Shown here in pieces: positions 44,037-53,389 of a DNA stretch of 64,000 nucleotides. The position numbers and the translations under genes are program-made. How positions within the stretch are numbered: the stretch's first letter is position 1; each line of letters begins with the position of its first letter. The notes under the pieces were generated by a model. The model had not been told where the DNA came from, ran no database searches, and saw only the letters and a program-made list of their open reading frames with translations. The DNA comes from Bradyrhizobium lablabi (GTDB lineage Bacteria > Pseudomonadota > Alphaproteobacteria > Rhizobiales > Xanthobacteraceae): the NCBI RefSeq assembly GCF_018129385.1, contig NZ_JAFCLN010000004.1, positions 124,001 through 188,000 of the forward strand. The letters are read 5' to 3'.

Positions 44037-44474
44037 TTAATGTGGAACCACCGCCGTCGCCTCGATCTCGACGCGCGCCGCCTGCTCGACCAGACGGACA
44101 ACCTGCACCACCGCCATCGCTGGATAGTGCGCGCCGATCACCTCACGATAGACGCGGCCGAGCCCCTTCAGGTCGGCGAGATATTCCTCGATGTCGACCA
44201 CATACCAGGTCAGGCGAACGAGATGCTCGGGCCCTGCTCCGCCCTCGCGCAGGATCGCAACGATGTTTTCCAGGGCTTGGCGCACCTGATCGAGGAATGC
44301 CCCGGAAAAGACACCATTCGTATTCCAGCCGACGACGCCGCCGGTCACCACGACGCGCCCTTCAGCGGTCATGCCGTTGGCGTAGCCTTTCGGCGCAGGC
44401 CATCCTTCCGGCTGGAGGACTCTCGGGCGAGCGCTGACAGCTTCGTCTTTCTTCACCGGCAAAACGGTGCTCAC
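44037..44474 (-). CDS. Rid (YjgF) family protein without the deaminase Arg
   Basis: A 145-residue Rid-family protein: GRVVVTGGVVGWNTNG, QVRQALENIVAILREGGAGPEHLVRLTWYVVDIEEY, and AHYPAMAVVQVVRLVEQAARVEIEATAVV. At the place where RidA has PARSC with the essential Arg, this protein has PAMAV, so it belongs with the Arg-less Rid subgroups and may not be a 2-aminoacrylate deaminase. GTG 44474 follows GGAGAGAG. It starts 14 bases after the ligase gene and is therefore part of the aromatic-CoA cluster, where enamine or imine intermediates are expected. Confidence 0.85.
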   Translation of the reverse strand: MSTVLPVKKDEAVSARPRVLQPEGWPAPKGYANGMTAEGRVVVTGGVVGWNTNGVFSGAFLDQVRQALENIVAILREGGAGPEHLVRLTWYVVDIEEYLADLKGLGRVYREVIGAHYPAMAVVQVVRLVEQAARVEIEATAVVPH

Positions 44475-44488
44475 CGATCTCTCTCCAT

Positions 44489-46165
44489 CTATTCCGCCGC
44501 GAGGCCAGACGATGTGCTCGCCTGCGCCATCTGCCGCAAGGCGAACCGCTTCAGCTTGCCGGTCTCCGTCTTCGGCAATTGCGCGACGAATTCCACCGCG
44601 CGCGGATATTTGTAAGGCGCGATCTCGCGCTTCACATGCTCCTGTAGTTCCGTCACCAGCGCTTCGCAGGGCTCGCTGCCCGGCGCAACCACCACATAGG
44701 CCTTGACGATCATGCCGCGCGCGTCGTCTGGCGCGCCGACTACGCCGCATTCGGCGACCGCCGGATGCTTGAGCAGCGTAGCCTCGATCTCGGGACCTGC
44801 GATGTTGTAGCCGGACGACACGATCATGTCGTCGGAGCGCGCGACGAAGGAGAAGCGGCCATTCGTGTCGCGCACAAAAGTGTCGCCGGTCAGATTCCAG
44901 CCGTCGCGCACATAATTGGCCTGCCGCGTGTCGGCGAGATAGCGGCAGCCGGTCGGTCCGCGCACCGCGAGCTTGCCGGGCGTGCCCGCCGGCAACTCCT
45001 TCATGTCATCGTCGACGATTTTTGCCTCATAGCCGGAAACCGGAAGTCCCGTCGTTCCGGCCACCGCGTCGCCTGTCCGGTTGGTGATGAAGATGTGCAA
45101 CAGCTCGGTCGAGCCGATGCCGTCCAGAATGGTCTTGCCGGTCTTGCGAGTCCAGCTTTCGAACACCGGAGCCGGCAAGGTCTCGCCGGCCGAAACGGCC
45201 AGACGCAGCGACGACAGGTCCGCGCCCTTGTCCATCGCGGCCATCATCGCGCGATAGGCGGTCGGCGAGGTGAAGCAGATCGTGGCCTTGTAGGTCTCGA
45301 TGATCTTGATCATCTCGGGGGGCGAAGCGTTCTCCAGCAGCGTCGCGGTCGCACCGAACCGCAGCGGGAAAATCGCGAGGCCCCCGAGCCCGAAGGTGAA
45401 GGCGAGCGGCGGCGATCCCACGAACACATCGTCGGGGGAAACGGCCAGCACTTCCCTGGCATAGCCGTCCGCCACGATCAGCAGATCGCGGTGAAAGTGC
45501 ATCGTCGCCTTCGGCTCGCCCGTGGTGCCCGAGGTGAAGCCGAGCAGCGCGACATCGTCGCGGCCGGTCTTCACCGCATCGAAGCGCACCGGCTTGTTCA
45601 GCGCGACGCGGTCGAGCTCGGCATCGTGGTTCGAGGTGCCGTCGAAATTGACGACCTGCTTGAGGAATTTGCTGGTCTTGGCGCAGGCGACGAGTTCGTC
45701 GGCGATCCGGCTGTCGGTCAGCGCCAGCGCGATCTCGGCCTTGTCGACGATCTTTGCCAGTTCGCCGGCGCGCAGCATCGGCATGGTGTTGACGACGACG
45801 GCGCCGGCCTTCGTTGCCGCGAGCCAGGCTGCGACCAGCGCCGGATTGTTGCCGGAACGGATCAGCACGCGGTTGCCGGGCTTTACGCCGTAATTCTCCA
45901 CCAGCGCATGCGCCAGGCGGTTCGACCAATCGGCCAGCTCCTTGTAGGTGCGCTGGCGGCCATTGCCGATCAGGGCGGTGTGATCGCCAAAGCCCTTTTC
46001 GACCATCCGGTCGGTCAGCTCGACGCCGACATTGAGATACTCAGGGTATTGGAATTCCGGGCGGTCGAGCCGCAACTCGGGCCATTGCTCAGGGGGCGGC
46101 AGATTGCGCCGCGCAAAATCATCGACATGGCCGGATGGGCCAAGCTTATGAACGTTAGCCGACAT
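44489..46165 (-). CDS. Aryl-CoA ligase, 2-aminobenzoate/benzoate-CoA ligase type
   Basis: A 558-residue AMP-forming acyl-CoA synthetase. The P-loop is FTSGTTGEPKATMHFHRDLL (about 209-227), with ISTEL-like DGIGSTELLHIF, the hinge DDMIVSSGYNIAGPEIE and C-terminal PKTETGKLKRFALR with the catalytic Lys. The closing ALRQ and the VPxxxF-less N-terminus match the benzoate/2-aminobenzoate ligases. ATG 46165 is chosen over an upstream TTG. A MarR-type operator (46221-46241) lies 55 bases upstream. With the monooxygenase/reductase at 50953 it points to 2-aminobenzoyl-CoA formation; salicylyl-CoA is the main alternative. Confidence 0.87.
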   Translation of the reverse strand: MSANVHKLGPSGHVDDFARRNLPPPEQWPELRLDRPEFQYPEYLNVGVELTDRMVEKGFGDHTALIGNGRQRTYKELADWSNRLAHALVENYGVKPGNRVLIRSGNNPALVAAWLAATKAGAVVVNTMPMLRAGELAKIVDKAEIALALTDSRIADELVACAKTSKFLKQVVNFDGTSNHDAELDRVALNKPVRFDAVKTGRDDVALLGFTSGTTGEPKATMHFHRDLLIVADGYAREVLAVSPDDVFVGSPPLAFTFGLGGLAIFPLRFGATATLLENASPPEMIKIIETYKATICFTSPTAYRAMMAAMDKGADLSSLRLAVSAGETLPAPVFESWTRKTGKTILDGIGSTELLHIFITNRTGDAVAGTTGLPVSGYEAKIVDDDMKELPAGTPGKLAVRGPTGCRYLADTRQANYVRDGWNLTGDTFVRDTNGRFSFVARSDDMIVSSGYNIAGPEIEATLLKHPAVAECGVVGAPDDARGMIVKAYVVVAPGSEPCEALVTELQEHVKREIAPYKYPRAVEFVAQLPKTETGKLKRFALRQMAQASTSSGLAAE

Positions 46166-46220
46166 TTGCACCGCCCTCGCTTTCGGGATGGATTTGCCGT
46201 CCGGCAGCGGCTGATGCAAA

Positions 46221-46241
46221 ACATTTTATACTTAAAGTAAT
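46221..46241. promoter_or_regulatory. MarR-regulon operator candidate, ligase promoter
   Basis: An AT-rich imperfect inverted repeat (core TTTTATACTTAAAGTAAT) in the same 21-base register as the other four sites of this cluster: TTT at positions 5-7, T at 13, AA at 15-16, T at 21. Confidence 0.6.
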
Positions 46242-46285
46242 TTGGCGCAATAGGCCATTTCCGGTCCGTCGCGCACTTTTTGGAC

Positions 46286-47101
46286 CTAGCGCCCCGCCAT
46301 TTCCTTCAGTCGCGCCACCATCGCTGAGGCGGGATCGGCCAGCGGCGCAATCGCGAGAAAATGGTTCGCGCCCTCGATGGTGGCGAACCGCGTCGGCAGG
46401 CCGGCGGCGCCCCACGCATCGGCGATGGTGTTGCTCTGCCGCAGATATTCCGCGCTCTCCTCGCCGCCGACGACGGCATCGAGGCTGCCGCCGGAAGGCG
46501 CCTTCCAGAACAGCGGACTGGCGGCGCGGGCCGTCGCTTCATCGAGATGCAGCGCATTGTTGATGGAGGTGCCGACCAGCGGCGTCAGGTCGAACAGACC
46601 GGAAATGGCGTAGGCAGCCTTCACGAGATCGGCCGGCAGCGAAGGATCGAACGCGCGCCAATCGGTCGCGAGCATGCAGGCCGCGAGATGCCCGCCTGCG
46701 GAATGGCCCGAGATCACCAGCGGCCGTCCAAGTTTTGCCAGCTCACGCGAGGCGGCTCGCATCTCGCTGATGATGTGCTCGATCGTGACCTCGGGACAAA
46801 GGCTGTAGCCGGCAATGGCGACGTCGATGCCGTGCGCGTTCAGGCCCGCGGCGAGATGGCTGAACCAGGAAATGTCTAGCGCCTGCCAGTAGCCGCCGTG
46901 GATGAAAACGACGATGGGTCCGGTGCCGTCGCCGGCAAAGAAATCGATCTTGTTCCGCACTCCCGGGCCATAGACCATCGCGCGCGGCGCGTGCTGTTCG
47001 CGATAGGCCGCGGCATCCCTCGCCCAACCGGCGATATGCACGGGATGTTCGGGAACGCGCGCCCGGTTGTTGTATTCGGCCTCGTAGTCTGGGGCGATCA
47101 A
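46286..47101 (-). CDS. Arylformamidase-like alpha/beta hydrolase
   Basis: A 271-residue alpha/beta hydrolase of the kynurenine formamidase (AFMID/BNA7) type. It has YNNRARVPEHP at the start, the diagnostic HGGYW oxyanion motif (VVFIHGGYWQALDISWFSHLA), nucleophile SGHSAGGHL, and the C-terminal IEGANHF with the catalytic His. Kynurenine formamidases hydrolyse N-formylkynurenine on the route tryptophan to kynurenine to anthranilate. It starts four bases after the marR stop, so both are in one operon, and its neighbours degrade an aryl-CoA. The formamidase role is inferred; other esters or amides remain possible. Confidence 0.83.
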   Translation of the reverse strand: MIAPDYEAEYNNRARVPEHPVHIAGWARDAAAYREQHAPRAMVYGPGVRNKIDFFAGDGTGPIVVFIHGGYWQALDISWFSHLAAGLNAHGIDVAIAGYSLCPEVTIEHIISEMRAASRELAKLGRPLVISGHSAGGHLAACMLATDWRAFDPSLPADLVKAAYAISGLFDLTPLVGTSINNALHLDEATARAASPLFWKAPSGGSLDAVVGGEESAEYLRQSNTIADAWGAAGLPTRFATIEGANHFLAIAPLADPASAMVARLKEMAGR

Positions 47102-47105
47102 GGCG

Positions 47106-47600
47106 TTACGAGGCTCGCTGTTGCGCGGCTTTTCGCGCGGACGCTTTTGTCTTGGCGAGCAGGCGCATCAATTCGCGCACGTCCTTTGGCGTAAGATCGG
47201 CAAAGATGTCGGCGATCCACAGCTCGTGCTCGGCCGCCATTTTGCGAAACTCGGCGCGGCCGGCTTTGGTGAGACGGATCACCTGCACACGGCGATCGGA
47301 ATCGGAGGTGCGGCGGTCGACATGGCCTGATTCCACGAGGCGCTCGACCAGCCCGGTGACGTTGCCGTTGGAAACCATCATGCGCTTGGAAACGTCTGAT
47401 AGCGTCATGCCGTCGGGCACCTTGTCGAGCTGGGCCATCAGGTCGAAACGCGGCAGCGTCACGTCAAACCGCTCGCGCAGGCGGCTGCGCACTTCTCCCT
47501 CGATCAGGGTCGTGCAGGTCAACAGCCGCAGCCACAGCCTGATCTCGTCGCCGTGGTCCTCCGGGAGTTCGACCGCCTTGGTTTCGGAATCGAGGATCAT
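47106..47600 (-). CDS. MarR-family transcriptional regulator
   Basis: A 164-residue MarR protein: RFDVTLPRFDLMAQLDKVPDGMTLSDVSKRMMVSNGNVTGLVERLVESGHVDRRTSDSDRRVQVIRLTKAG covers the winged helix and the DR wing. It resembles the regulators of aromatic-acid CoA pathways (BadR/CouR-like), which usually respond to aryl-CoA. Two operator-like sites lie directly upstream, and similar sites stand before the other operons of the cluster, so it is the likely local repressor. Confidence 0.92.
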   Translation of the reverse strand: MILDSETKAVELPEDHGDEIRLWLRLLTCTTLIEGEVRSRLRERFDVTLPRFDLMAQLDKVPDGMTLSDVSKRMMVSNGNVTGLVERLVESGHVDRRTSDSDRRVQVIRLTKAGRAEFRKMAAEHELWIADIFADLTPKDVRELMRLLAKTKASARKAAQQRAS

Positions 47601-47616
47601 GATGCAACCTTATGCG

Positions 47617-47680
47617 ATTGTTTGAGCTTCAAGCAATTCAGGCCGTCCCGCAAGAGCCAATTCTTTAGATTTCAAACAAT
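47617..47680. promoter_or_regulatory. Two MarR operator candidates in the divergent marR/SBP promoter
   Basis: Site 1 (47617-47637) is a near-perfect palindrome with outer ATTG/CAAT and inner TTTGA...TCAAG arms. Site 2 (47660-47680) has 15 of 21 bases in common with site 1 and lies 43 bases away, about four helical turns. Together they can control both marR (left) and the binding-protein gene (right). Confidence 0.7.
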
Positions 47681-47803
47681 TGGCGCGGGGCTTGCATGAC
47701 CGTTTGGCGAAAGGCCGCCGCTGCTCGCGTTGCTTGCGGCTGATACCGTCATCAGAATAAGCTTGAGTGTCGGCCGCGTACGGTCACCGATCGGGAGTAC
47801 AGC

Positions 47804-48979
47804 ATGAAACAGCAATTGAAGATGGCCGGACTGGCAGTCCTGTTGAGCGTGACCGCCGACGGAGCCATCGCGCAGGAAAAAATCAAGATCGGCGTGATCG
47901 TGACCTTGTCGGGACCGGCGGCCGCACTTGGTGCGCAGGTCCGCGACGGCTTTGCGCTCGGGGTAAAAGATCTCGGCGGCAAGATGGCCGGCCGTGACGT
48001 CGAGATCATCGCGGTCGATGACGAGCTCAAGCCAGACGCCGCGGTGACCAAGGTGAAAGGGCTACTCGAGCGCGAAAAGGTCGACTTCGTGGTGGGGCCG
48101 ATCTTCTCCAACATCCTGCAAGCAATCCACAGGCCGGTCACTGACAACAAGACATTCCTGATCAGCCCGAACGCCGGACCGTCGAGCTATGCCGGCAAGA
48201 ATTGCAGCCCGTTCTTCTATGTGACCTCGTATCAGAATGACCAGGTGCATGCGATCCTCGGCAAGGTGGCACAGGATCGTGGCTACAAGCGCATGTATCT
48301 CTTGGTGCCGAACTATCAGGCCGGGCGCGATTCCGTTGCCGGCTTCAAGCTCGACTACAAGGGCGAGATCGCCGAAGAGACCTACATGCCGCTCAACTCG
48401 CTGGATTTCCAGGTCGAGCTTTCCAAGATGGCGTCGTCCAAGCCCGACGCGCTCTTCACCTTCATGCCCGGCGGCATGGGCGTGACGCTGGTCAAGCAGT
48501 TCAGCCAGGCCGGGCTGGCCGACAAGATTCCGGTGCTATCAGCCTTCACCGTCGATGAATCCACCCTCCCCGCGCAGCAGGACGCGGCGGTCGGCATGTT
48601 CGGCGGCGCGAACTGGGCGCCTAATCTCGACAATCCCCAGAACAAGAAATTCGTCAGCGCCTTCGAGGCCGCCTACAACATCGTGCCCGGCACCTACGCC
48701 ATGCAGGGCTATGACACCGCTGTTCTGATCGACAGCGCGGTGAAGGCGCTCAAGGGCGACCTCTCCAACAAGGACGCGGTTTCGGCGGCACTGAGGAAGG
48801 CGGACTTCACCTCTCTGCGCGGCAACTTCAAGTTCAACGTCAACGGCTATCCGATCCAGGACTTTTACCTGACCAAGGTCGCAAAACGCCCGGACGGGAA
48901 ATTTCAGACCGAAATCGTGCAGAAGGTTTTTGAGAGTTACGGCGACAGCTACGCCAAGGAATGCACGCCGGGCAAATAA
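47804..48979 (+). CDS. ABC transporter substrate-binding protein (aromatic/branched-chain type)
   Basis: A 391-residue type I periplasmic binding protein (LivJ-like) with a signal peptide (1-24, AIA-QE). Motifs are IKIGVIVTLSGPAAALGAQVRDGFALGVKDLGGKMAG, VDFVVGPIFSNILQAI, FLISPNAGPSSYAGKNCSPFFYVTSYQND and PALFTFMPGG-like KPDALFTFMPGG. Homologous proteins bind benzoate- or coumarate-type acids in R. palustris. It is divergent from marR and shares its operators, which ties it to uptake of the aromatic substrate. Its permease and ATPase are not in the window. Confidence 0.9.
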   Translation: MKQQLKMAGLAVLLSVTADGAIAQEKIKIGVIVTLSGPAAALGAQVRDGFALGVKDLGGKMAGRDVEIIAVDDELKPDAAVTKVKGLLEREKVDFVVGPIFSNILQAIHRPVTDNKTFLISPNAGPSSYAGKNCSPFFYVTSYQNDQVHAILGKVAQDRGYKRMYLLVPNYQAGRDSVAGFKLDYKGEIAEETYMPLNSLDFQVELSKMASSKPDALFTFMPGGMGVTLVKQFSQAGLADKIPVLSAFTVDESTLPAQQDAAVGMFGGANWAPNLDNPQNKKFVSAFEAAYNIVPGTYAMQGYDTAVLIDSAVKALKGDLSNKDAVSAALRKADFTSLRGNFKFNVNGYPIQDFYLTKVAKRPDGKFQTEIVQKVFESYGDSYAKECTPGK

Positions 48980-49026
48980 AGCGTTTTCAAGCGAAACGCC
49001 TCAAGGAAGAAGCAAAGGAAACAACC

Positions 49027-49482
49027 ATGTTGAAGGATGAGATTGCGGGCATCACCCGCGCCAATGAAGGCATGCAGGGCATCAGCTGGAATATTCTGGG
49101 CCAGACCTATGTGCCGAAGAACCGCACCGAGCACTCCTTCTCGTGGCACGCGACCTTTCCGCCCGGCACGTTCGTGCCGCCGCACATCCATCCCGACCAG
49201 GACGAGTATCTCTATATCCTGGAGGGAAAGCTGGACTTCTTCCTCGACGGCGCCGACGAATCCGCAACGCCCGGCGACCTCGTGCGCCTGCCGATGGGCA
49301 AGCCGCACGGCATCTTCAACAAGTCGCAACAGAATGCGAAGACGCTGTTCTGGGTGTCGCCGACGCGCCGGCTCTACGAGCTGTTCTGGGCGATCCACAA
49401 CATGAAGGAGCAGAACCCGGACGACGTGGTGAAGCTCGCCGCCGAGCACAACATCCACTTCCTGCCGCTGCCGCCGGGTTAG
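49027..49482 (+). CDS. Cupin-domain protein
   Basis: A 151-residue single cupin: PGTFVPPHIHPDQDEYLYILEGKLDFFLDG carries the first metal motif (two His and a Glu), and DLVRLPMGKPHGIFNKS the second (His). ATG 49027 after AAGGAAAC is used. It is 47 bases downstream of the binding-protein gene and belongs to that operon. In aromatic clusters cupins can be small dioxygenases or hydratase-like helpers; no specific reaction can be named. Confidence 0.87.
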   Translation: MLKDEIAGITRANEGMQGISWNILGQTYVPKNRTEHSFSWHATFPPGTFVPPHIHPDQDEYLYILEGKLDFFLDGADESATPGDLVRLPMGKPHGIFNKSQQNAKTLFWVSPTRRLYELFWAIHNMKEQNPDDVVKLAAEHNIHFLPLPPG

Positions 49483-49487
49483 GTTAG

Positions 49488-49663
49488 CTTTCTTCCCTTC
49501 TCCCTTGTGGGAGAAGGTGGCGCGGAGCGCCGGATGAGGGGTTGTCTCGGCGAGGCAGACTACCTCATGAAAAATTTGCGATCGCGGAGAGAACCCCTCA
49601 CCCGTCCGCGATGCTATGCATCGCGTCCACCCTCTCCCACAAGGGGAGAGGGAAAGAAGCGTG
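49488..49663. repeat. Inverted-repeat dispersed element
   Basis: The segment is bounded by long inverted arms (left CTTCTCCCTTGTGGGAGAAG; right CTCTCCCACAAGGGGAGAGG) with further matching inner parts (GATGAGGGGTT and AACCCCTCACC). This is a common rhizobial intergenic palindromic element. It separates the cupin gene from the convergent flavin monooxygenase and could terminate both transcripts. Confidence 0.7.
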
Positions 49664-49664
49664 A

Positions 49665-50903
49665 CTACCGCGACACTACCCTCGCGGCAAATCCCGCCTT
49701 CGCCGCATAGCCGCGCACGATCGCTTCACGCGACTCGTAATTCAAAATCGTATCGATATCCGAAAATCCTTGCGGTGCGAGTTGCTCGACGGCGTCGATC
49801 ACGCCTTCCGGTCCGCCGCGGCGGTTAGAGGCGACGACGTCGGCGGTCATCGGCAGACGCTGGCGTTCATAGGCAACCAGCGCCTGGCGCGGATGTTCGG
49901 AACGTGCGAGCGCATCCGCCAGACAGCGTGCATCGAGGATCGCCTGCGAAGCGCCGTTTGAGCCGACCGGGTACATCGGATGCGCGGCATCGCCGAGCAG
50001 CGTGACGCGGCCGCTCGACCAGTACGGCAGCGGGTCGCGGTCACAGCAGGGATATTCCCAGAATTCCGGCGTCGCGTTGATCAGCGCGGCGAAGTCGACC
50101 TGTGGAATCGAGAAGCTCGTGACATAAGGCATCATCTCTTCGCGCCGGCCGAGGTTCGACCAGCCCTCACGGCGCGGCGGCGGCGCCGAGCCGTCGCCGA
50201 TGCGCACCATCACCGCCCAGTTGGTCAGGCGGCTCGCCGGGCTCGATCCTTCCGCGATCGGATAGACCACGGCTTTGGCGTTCAATCCGCCGGCGATGAT
50301 CATGGAGCGTCCCGTGAGGAACACCGGCCAGTCGGTGGCGCCGCGCCACAGCATATGGCCGTTCCAGCAGGGCGGCCCCTCTTCCGGAAACAGCGTCTGC
50401 CGCACTTTTGAATGAATGCCGTCGGCGCCGATCAGGATGTCGCCGCGGGCGGTGTGCACATGCGCGCCGCTGCGGTCGAAGAACCAAGCGGTGACGCCGC
50501 CCTCGTCCTGTGTGAACGCGCCGAGCCGGCTGCCGGTGCGGATCGCGTCCGCCCCGAGCCGCTCGATCACCGCCTGGTGGATCACGCCCTGCAAGCGGCC
50601 GCGATGGATGGAGAATTGCGGCACGTCGTGGCCGGCATCCAGCCCGCGCTTCTCGTGCCAGACCTGCTGGCCGTAGCGTGTCAGGTAAAACAGCTCATAG
50701 GTGCGGATGGCTGCGGCATCCAGCCGGTCGAGCAGGCCGAGGCCGGCGAGTTCGCGGATGGCATGCGGCAGCGTGTTGATGCCGACGCCGAGCTCGCGGA
50801 TGCTGTCGGACTGCTCATACAATTCGCATGCGATGCCGCGCGAGCGCAGCATCAATGCCGTGGTGAGACCCCCGATACCGCCGCCGACGATAATGGCCTT
50901 CAT
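49665..50903 (-). CDS. FAD-dependent aromatic monooxygenase
   Basis: A 412-residue class A flavoprotein monooxygenase: AIIVGGGIGGLTTALMLRSRG (FAD site at residues 3-23), GADGIHSKVRQTLFP (the DG motif), and RVTLLGDAAHPMYPVGSNGASQAILDA (GD motif). It resembles salicylate and 3-hydroxybenzoate hydroxylases. ATG 50903 has GGAG upstream. It follows the monooxygenase/reductase gene by 49 bases on the same strand and so shares its promoter and operator. It likely hydroxylates a free aromatic acid or a late intermediate. Confidence 0.87.
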   Translation of the reverse strand: MKAIIVGGGIGGLTTALMLRSRGIACELYEQSDSIRELGVGINTLPHAIRELAGLGLLDRLDAAAIRTYELFYLTRYGQQVWHEKRGLDAGHDVPQFSIHRGRLQGVIHQAVIERLGADAIRTGSRLGAFTQDEGGVTAWFFDRSGAHVHTARGDILIGADGIHSKVRQTLFPEEGPPCWNGHMLWRGATDWPVFLTGRSMIIAGGLNAKAVVYPIAEGSSPASRLTNWAVMVRIGDGSAPPPRREGWSNLGRREEMMPYVTSFSIPQVDFAALINATPEFWEYPCCDRDPLPYWSSGRVTLLGDAAHPMYPVGSNGASQAILDARCLADALARSEHPRQALVAYERQRLPMTADVVASNRRGGPEGVIDAVEQLAPQGFSDIDTILNYESREAIVRGYAAKAGFAARVVSR

Positions 50904-50952
50904 CGCCAGAACTCCACGCAAACCAAACGTGATCTAAAGTTCGCACGGTCCC

Positions 50953-53304
50953 TTATTCGGCCGCAAGCGGCTTTGTCGCCTCAGCCCTGAGTTCGGCCCG
51001 CGTCTTGGGCTTAGCCTTAACCTTAAGCTCCTCAAAGTCCTGACGGTCGCGGACGCTGTTACGGAAGATCTGTTCCTTGCCGGGCAGATATTGCGGCGGA
51101 CAGAAGGCATCGTCGGCGCCATACCAGGCCGCCGCCTTCATGGTGAAACCGGGATCGACCAGATGCGGTCGGCCGAGCGCAACCAGATCGGCGCGGCCAG
51201 CGGCCAGGATAGTATTGACCTGATCGGCCGTGGTGATGTTACCGACGCACATGGTGGCGACGTGGCCTTCGTTGCGCACCTGTTCCGAGAACGGCGTCTG
51301 GAACATGCGGCCATAGACCGGGCGGGATTCCCGCACGGTCTGGCCGGTCGAGACGTCGACGAGATCGACACCTGCTTCGCCGAAGGCGCGCGCGATCCTG
51401 ACCGCGTCATCTCCGGAGATGCCGCCCTCGGCCCAGTCGGTGGCGGAAATGCGCATCGACATCGGTTTGTGCGACGGCCATGCCGCGCGCATCGCCTCGA
51501 ACACCTCGAGCGGGAAGCGCAGCCGGTTTTCGAGCGAGCCGCCATATTCGTCGGTGCGGCGGTTGGTCAGCGGCGAGATGAAACTCGCCAGGAGATAGCC
51601 GTGGGCGCAGTGCAGCTCGAGCATGTCAAAACCGCAGCGTTCGCCGCGCTGCACGGCCTGCACGAATTCGCCTCTGATGCGATCCATCGCCGCGCGATCG
51701 AGCTCACGCGGAACCTGGCTGTCGGGGAAATACGGCAGCGGGGACGCCGACACCACGTCCCAACCGCCCGCCTCCAGCGGCCGGTCCATGCCCTCCCACA
51801 TCAATTTGGTGGCGCCCTTGCGGCCGGCGTGGCCAAGTTGCAGGCAGATCTTTGCGGCCGAATTGGCATGAACGAAATCGACGATGCGCCGCCACGCCGC
51901 TTCCTGCTCGTCGTTCCAGAGCCCGGCGCAGCCTGGCGTGATGCGGGCATCGCGCGCGACGCAAGCCATTTCGGTGAAGACGAGGCCGGCGCCACCGATT
52001 GCGCGAGAGCCGTAATGCACCAAGTGGAAATCGCCGGGCACGCCCTCCTTCGCGGAATACATGCACATCGGCGATACCACGACGCGGTTGGCAACCTCCA
52101 TCTCGCGCAAGCGGAACGGCTGGAACATCGGCACGTCAGGGTTTTCGACGTCGACGTCAAAACCCTGCGCCGCGACCTGCCGCGCGAACACGCGATCCGC
52201 CTGCTCCACGAACTTCGGCGCGCGCAGCGCAAGATTGTCGTAAGTGATCGCCTTGGAGCGCGTCATCACGCCGAAGGCAAATTGCACGGGATCGAAGTCC
52301 CAGAAGCGGTCGACATGCTCGAACCAGACCAGCGACACGTCGGCGGCATGCTGGGTCTTTTCGACCTCCTCGCGGCGGCTCTGTTCGTAGTTCTGAAGGC
52401 CCTCGGTCACAGTCGGCGCATCGCGCAGCGCATCGGCCAGCGCGATGGCATCTTCCATCGCAAGCTTGGTTCCGGACCCGATGGAGAAATGCGCGGTCGC
52501 TTTGGCGTCGCCCAGCAGGACCATGTTGTCCTTGACCCAGCGGCGGCTGCGGATCATCGGGAAGTTGCGCCACATGGAGCGGTTGATCAGCAGCGGATAG
52601 CCGTCGAGGAAGCGCTCAAAAATCCTGGCCATGCGATCGGCGGAAGCCTGCTCGCTCAGGCCTTCCAGGCCGGCGCGCCGAAACGTTTCCGGATCGGTTT
52701 CAAAAATCCAGGTCGAGTGTCCGACTTCGTATTGATAGGCGTGGGCAATGAACGGGCCCCACTCCGTCTCTTCAAAGATGAAGGTGAAGGCGTCGAGCGG
52801 CTTGGTCGACCCCATCCAGGCGAACTTGTTGGAGCGCAGATCGACCTCGGGCTCGAAATGCGCCCGGTGTTTTTCGCGGAAGCCGCTGTTGATACCGTCC
52901 GCCAGCACGATCAGATCGACGTCGGCAAACCGCGCCTCGTCGTCGACGTCTGTCTCAAACAGCAGGTGGACACCGAGTTCTCGCGCGCGATTTTGCAGGA
53001 TCAACAGCAGCGTGCGGCGCGAGCAGCCGCAAAAGCCGTTGCCGCCGACGCGATGCACCGTTCCCTTGAAGTGGATGGCGATGTCGTCCCAATAGGCGAA
53101 TTCATCGGTGATGCGATGGTAGCTCGGCGGATCGTACTTCTCGAAATTGTCGAGGGTGGCGTCAGAGAACACCACGCCGAAGCCGAAGGTGTCGTCGGCG
53201 CGGTTGCGCTCATACACCGTGATCTCGGCCTTCGGGCGCTGCTTCTTGAGCAGGATCGCCGCATACAGGCCGGCAGGTCCGCCACCGATGATCGCGATCT
53301 GCAT
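50953..53304 (-). CDS. Two-domain aryl-CoA monooxygenase/reductase (2-aminobenzoyl-CoA or salicylyl-CoA 5-hydroxylase type)
   Basis: A 783-residue fusion. Residues 1-390 form a flavin monooxygenase ([17 protein letters not shown] at 3-19; [25 protein letters not shown] near 277). Residues from about 392 form an old yellow enzyme domain ([73 protein letters not shown]). This is the architecture of 2-aminobenzoyl-CoA monooxygenase/reductase, which hydroxylates and then reduces the ring without dioxygenase cleavage; databases also call it salicylyl-CoA 5-hydroxylase. Enoyl-CoA hydratase and SDR genes upstream favour the aminobenzoyl-CoA pathway. An operator-like palindrome is 31 bases before the start. 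Confidence 0.9.
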   Translation of the reverse strand: MQIAIIGGGPAGLYAAILLKKQRPKAEITVYERNRADDTFGFGVVFSDATLDNFEKYDPPSYHRITDEFAYWDDIAIHFKGTVHRVGGNGFCGCSRRTLLLILQNRARELGVHLLFETDVDDEARFADVDLIVLADGINSGFREKHRAHFEPEVDLRSNKFAWMGSTKPLDAFTFIFEETEWGPFIAHAYQYEVGHSTWIFETDPETFRRAGLEGLSEQASADRMARIFERFLDGYPLLINRSMWRNFPMIRSRRWVKDNMVLLGDAKATAHFSIGSGTKLAMEDAIALADALRDAPTVTEGLQNYEQSRREEVEKTQHAADVSLVWFEHVDRFWDFDPVQFAFGVMTRSKAITYDNLALRAPKFVEQADRVFARQVAAQGFDVDVENPDVPMFQPFRLREMEVANRVVVSPMCMYSAKEGVPGDFHLVHYGSRAIGGAGLVFTEMACVARDARITPGCAGLWNDEQEAAWRRIVDFVHANSAAKICLQLGHAGRKGATKLMWEGMDRPLEAGGWDVVSASPLPYFPDSQVPRELDRAAMDRIRGEFVQAVQRGERCGFDMLELHCAHGYLLASFISPLTNRRTDEYGGSLENRLRFPLEVFEAMRAAWPSHKPMSMRISATDWAEGGISGDDAVRIARAFGEAGVDLVDVSTGQTVRESRPVYGRMFQTPFSEQVRNEGHVATMCVGNITTADQVNTILAAGRADLVALGRPHLVDPGFTMKAAAWYGADDAFCPPQYLPGKEQIFRNSVRDRQDFEELKVKAKPKTRAELRAEATKPLAAE

Positions 53305-53334
53305 GGATGCTCCGCGCTTTGATCGATCCGGATT

Positions 53335-53355
53335 TTATTTTAAGTCTAAAATAAT
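53335..53355. promoter_or_regulatory. MarR-regulon operator candidate, monooxygenase/reductase promoter
   Basis: A perfect palindrome with arms TTATTTTA and TAAAATAA around AGTC, aligned in the same register as the other sites of the cluster. Confidence 0.65.
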
Positions 53356-53389
53356 TTCCCGGCAAGCCCCCGCCATGCCGGTTCCGGGG

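Noticed and set aside
49507..49710. Short plus-strand frame after the cupin gene
   Set aside because: It lies wholly within the inverted-repeat dispersed element.
51091..53322. 743-codon open frame on the plus strand, antisense to the monooxygenase/reductase
   Set aside because: The opposite strand encodes two well-defined flavoprotein domains with all motifs; the antisense frame matches no family.
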